From: Rickettsiales bacterium
GTDB taxonomy: Bacteria > Pseudomonadota > Alphaproteobacteria > Rickettsiales > 21-14-0-20-44-7
Direction of reading: 5' to 3'
Length of the DNA stretch: 5,707 nucleotides
Assembly: GCA_023301015.1 (NCBI GenBank)
Contig: JALZVI010000353.1
Coordinates: 1-5,707, forward strand
Shown here: positions 3,444 through 5,707 of the stretch, in pieces
How the letters are laid out: every line of letters begins with the position of its first letter
How positions within the stretch are numbered: the first letter of the stretch is position 1
The notes under the pieces: model-generated
What the model saw: only the letters and a program-made list of their open reading frames with translations
What the model was told of the DNA's origin: nothing
Databases searched by the model: none
Position numbers and translations under genes: made by a program

Positions 3444-5649
3444 CCACTTAAGCTTAAATGACGGTGAGGCCGTAAAATTTAATATCGCAGACGATTTTAT
3501 ATCTCACGCGATTTCTATGCTGACCAAGCAATACTCCGACCCAGAAATGGCCTTCATACGCGAGACTTGCTCAAATGCCTATGACGCTCATACGGTGGCA
3601 GGGACACAAGATGTTCCCTTTGACCTTCATATTCCTTCAACACTTTCCCCCTACATAGAAATCCGAGACTACGGCACAGGTATATCAAAAGATTTTATGT
3701 TGAACAGGTATGTAAGTGTTGGGGACTCTACGAAGAGAAAGAGTAACTCCGAAATCGGGGGCTTCGGCATTGGTAGATTGAGCTTCCTTATTGTTACAGA
3801 GCAAGCCGCAATAACTTCCTTTTTTGAAGGTATGCAATACTCCTTCAATATCCGTTACGATGGAAACTCTGAACTTGTAATGTCCCAGACAGACGAAAGG
3901 CCTACAGAGGAGCCTAACGGTTTACGCCTCAAGTTCCCTGTGCAATTAAATCGCATAGAAGCCTTCCGTCAAGCAGCTAAAAACTACTTTAAGAGAGTGA
4001 CCTCTGTATTACCCAACTTCGCTGGCGGAGACTTCCCCATAGAAAAGACAAAATACTCCCATACAGGTGAATCTGGATGGGGAATACGGGAAGAGGGGAT
4101 TGACAACACCATCTTCGCAATAATGGGTAACATTGCATACCCTATACCAGCGAATGTACTCAGGTTTGACGACAGGTTTAAAGACGTTGTGGCCGTATTA
4201 GGAAGCAGAATAGACTTATTCTTCGACATAGGGGAGGTAGTCCCGCTCCCTACACGTGAGAACCTAGAGATGTGTGAACATACTATGGTAGCGCTCTTAG
4301 CTCGCCTAACTTCCATGAAGGACGAACTCATGGAGAAAATAGAGCACGACATAGCCCAGTCCCGCAACCTATGGCAGGCTAAGAGAGCCTATAATAGTTT
4401 AATTGGAGCCATGAGTTATACACTTAGAAGTATTGTCCACTCTCTAGACTTGGAATACGATGGGCAGAATTTAAGAAACTTAAGCTGGGCCTTCAAGTCT
4501 CCAGAAGGAGCCGACAAACTCACATTTTTCAAGCGCAACGCTTCAGGATACAATTCATCAGGGAACACCTCTTGGGCGAGGGCTGCTGATGAACTCTCCC
4601 ACGTGTCCCATGAGAAGTATATCAAACACGTTTTCATACTTAATGATACCCCTAAAGGTGTACGTCCCACGATTGACTATAATTACCCCCGTTCAGACAC
4701 TGAAATGGTATTAATTACAGGCACTGCAGCGGGTTGGGAAGCCTTTAAAAAACAGGAAATTGCCAAAGGTCTAGGTAAAAATAGTTTCAAACTCGCGAGC
4801 AACTTACTACCAAAGCCTAAGAAAGCTAGAACCTTATCAGGGGAAGCTATGGTGTCCGTTCTTGACCCTACATCAGGAATGACAACAAGAGGAAGCTGCC
4901 ATAATCGTAGATATAAAGATTTCGCCAATGAGAAAGCTTACTACGTACTGGCCTCGAACTTCCAGCTTCATGAAGCAGATAGGGAAATCTTGAGTAACCT
5001 TAAGGCCTACATAGCTAACGGTCTGCTTGAGGCCTTACCTATATTGGTCTTAAATAAAAACAGAATAGGTTTATTGAAAGAGGAACCCAATTGGATACAT
5101 TTTTCAAAATACGTGAAGGTAAAAGATTCTGCCATAGCGGATAAGAGAAGGCAGGTTTATGAAGCCTGCTACAAAGCACTGGCCTACGGGAAGATGTATA
5201 TTATGTACGCTCACAACTTCTCCAAGTCACAGCTACACTCACAGAAATACTGGAGCCACAAAGGCAAATCAGATTGGTCGGGTAAACCTAACTGGAAAAG
5301 TAAATTAATCAGAGAAACCCCACGAACTGCGTCAGCCCTAACGGATTTGGAATTTCTTCTGGATAAATACGGGAAGCACTTAACTTCCCTAAAAGACGAT
5401 ACGCTGTTATCTCCTTTAGCAAAAGCTGTAGGAACCGTGTACCAAACGGACGATATTATGCGTAAAGTGAAAAGTTTATGTCGCGCATTCGATATAGATT
5501 ATATTAAATTACTTGAGGCAGCTCGGACACCTAAGGTGGCTCAGGTAAAAATGCAGGAAATGCTTGACTCTCAAGTATACTTCATTATGTCAGCTATGGC
5601 AAATCAGCCAAAATTCGACATGGAAAAACTAAAAAAGGAACTATCATGA
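3418..5649 (+). CDS. rIIA: RIIA-like GHKL-family ATPase (743 aa)
   Basis: The N-terminal 130 residues carry the Bergerat (GHKL) ATP-binding motifs: N box RETCSNAYDAH with E49, N53 and D56; G1 box DYGTGIS with D84, G86 and G88; a GDSTKR segment (102-107); and the glycine lid IGGFGIG (113-119). The spacing, and especially the match to T4 RIIA in the N box (RELITNMIDAH as I recall it), the glycine lid, and a later block with YPI (241-243) and IGEVVPLPTRENL (271-283), point to the RIIA family. The last block corresponds to the conserved DIAPSREAL segment of T4. About 450 further residues have no motif I can name. The length is close to that of T4 RIIA (about 725 aa). T4 RIIA acts with RIIB at the host membrane and is needed to escape RexAB exclusion; its biochemistry is poorly known. 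ATG 3418 has AAGGAACT at 3404-3411. AGA/AGG codons are frequent. Confidence 0.9.
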   Translation: MQLQKRATDHLSLNDGEAVKFNIADDFISHAISMLTKQYSDPEMAFIRETCSNAYDAHTVAGTQDVPFDLHIPSTLSPYIEIRDYGTGISKDFMLNRYVSVGDSTKRKSNSEIGGFGIGRLSFLIVTEQAAITSFFEGMQYSFNIRYDGNSELVMSQTDERPTEEPNGLRLKFPVQLNRIEAFRQAAKNYFKRVTSVLPNFAGGDFPIEKTKYSHTGESGWGIREEGIDNTIFAIMGNIAYPIPANVLRFDDRFKDVVAVLGSRIDLFFDIGEVVPLPTRENLEMCEHTMVALLARLTSMKDELMEKIEHDIAQSRNLWQAKRAYNSLIGAMSYTLRSIVHSLDLEYDGQNLRNLSWAFKSPEGADKLTFFKRNASGYNSSGNTSWARAADELSHVSHEKYIKHVFILNDTPKGVRPTIDYNYPRSDTEMVLITGTAAGWEAFKKQEIAKGLGKNSFKLASNLLPKPKKARTLSGEAMVSVLDPTSGMTTRGSCHNRRYKDFANEKAYYVLASNFQLHEADREILSNLKAYIANGLLEALPILVLNKNRIGLLKEEPNWIHFSKYVKVKDSAIADKRRQVYEACYKALAYGKMYIMYAHNFSKSQLHSQKYWSHKGKSDWSGKPNWKSKLIRETPRTASALTDLEFLLDKYGKHLTSLKDDTLLSPLAKAVGTVYQTDDIMRKVKSLCRAFDIDYIKLLEAARTPKVAQVKMQEMLDSQVYFIMSAMANQPKFDMEKLKKELS
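5635..5642 (+). promoter_or_regulatory. AAGGA(A)CT ribosome-binding motif
   Basis: AAGGAACT precedes ATG 5646. The same motif, as AAGGACT or AAGGAACT, stands before the genes at 602, 1074, 2496, 2707 and 3418. The AAGGA part pairs with the 16S rRNA 3' end, whereas the trailing CT does not follow the standard consensus. Confidence 0.7.
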
Positions 5650-5707
5650 CAACATTAAAAATAGCCTGTATTTGGACAGGTAATACACTAGGGTTCACTA
5701 ACCCTCA
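5646..5707 (+). CDS. start of a gene in the rIIB position (partial)
   Basis: ATG 5646 overlaps the rIIA-like stop as ATGA and has AAGGAACT just upstream. The frame stays open to the window end, giving about 20 residues that begin MTTLKIACIWTGNTLGF. In T4 and many related phages rIIB follows rIIA directly, so this is probably the rIIB-like partner. The visible residues alone are too few to confirm it; they look like a beta-hairpin start. Tight coupling would suit two products needed in similar amounts. Confidence 0.6.
   Translation, partial: MTTLKIACIWTGNTLGFTNP

Noticed and set aside
3984..4928. Three minus-strand open frames (3984-4367, 4416-4670, 4683-4928)
   Set aside because: All lie opposite the rIIA-like gene, whose motifs and length make the plus strand the coding one; the minus products have no recognisable domain.
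1..5707. CRISPR array, insertion sequence, integrase or attachment site
   Set aside because: No regularly spaced direct repeats, transposase or integrase motifs were seen; the tRNA genes are complete phage-type genes with CCA, not tRNA fragments of an att site.

Overview
This window looks like part of a tailed (caudoviral) phage genome. Every supported gene lies on the + strand, packed head to tail with overlaps from 1 to 53 nt. It carries five tRNA genes, each encoding its own 3' CCA, interleaved with tiny unknown ORFs. The largest gene encodes a GHKL-type ATPase whose motifs match phage T4 RIIA. tRNA clusters next to many small early-type genes and an rIIA-like gene occur in large virulent myoviruses such as T4-like and Felix O1-like phages. 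That placement is inference, and nothing in the sequence fixes the host.

Layout. (1) 1-1048 is a tRNA region: tRNA-Pro(UGG, first 3 nt cut off by the window edge), tRNA-Gln(UUG), tRNA-His(GUG), a 64-aa ORF, tRNA-Lys(UUU) whose first base is the last base of that ORF's stop codon, a structured leader, a 118-aa coiled-coil ORF, a strong hairpin over that ORF's stop codon, and tRNA-Arg(UCU). (2) 1074-1738 holds three small overlapping genes of unknown function. (3) 1719-2499 holds two consecutive genes with HNH-type features. The second is a clear zinc-binding HNH protein; the first is degenerate and tentative. (4) 2496-3443 holds an 87-aa unknown, a P-loop kinase-like protein whose start lies 53 nt inside its upstream neighbour, and a 68-aa unknown. 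(5) 3418-5649 is the rIIA-like gene. It is joined by an ATGA overlap to a gene truncated by the window end, which occupies the rIIB position.

How the parts may work together. The tRNAs probably support phage codon usage: 4 of the first 6 arginine codons of the rIIA-like gene are AGA or AGG, matching tRNA-Arg(UCU). The overlaps suggest one long, translationally coupled transcript, from which tRNAs would be cut by host RNases. I found no convincing promoter or intrinsic terminator. Non-coding signals of note are a palindrome present twice (521-538 and 1552-1567), competing hairpins at 521-579, a hairpin at 941-968, an unusual 8/4 helix arrangement in tRNA-His, and a recurrent AAGGA(A)CT ribosome-binding motif before six genes. 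There is no CRISPR array, insertion sequence or rRNA. I did not find a clearly new multi-gene system; the least explained parts are the run of unknown small genes and the non-coding elements between tRNAs.
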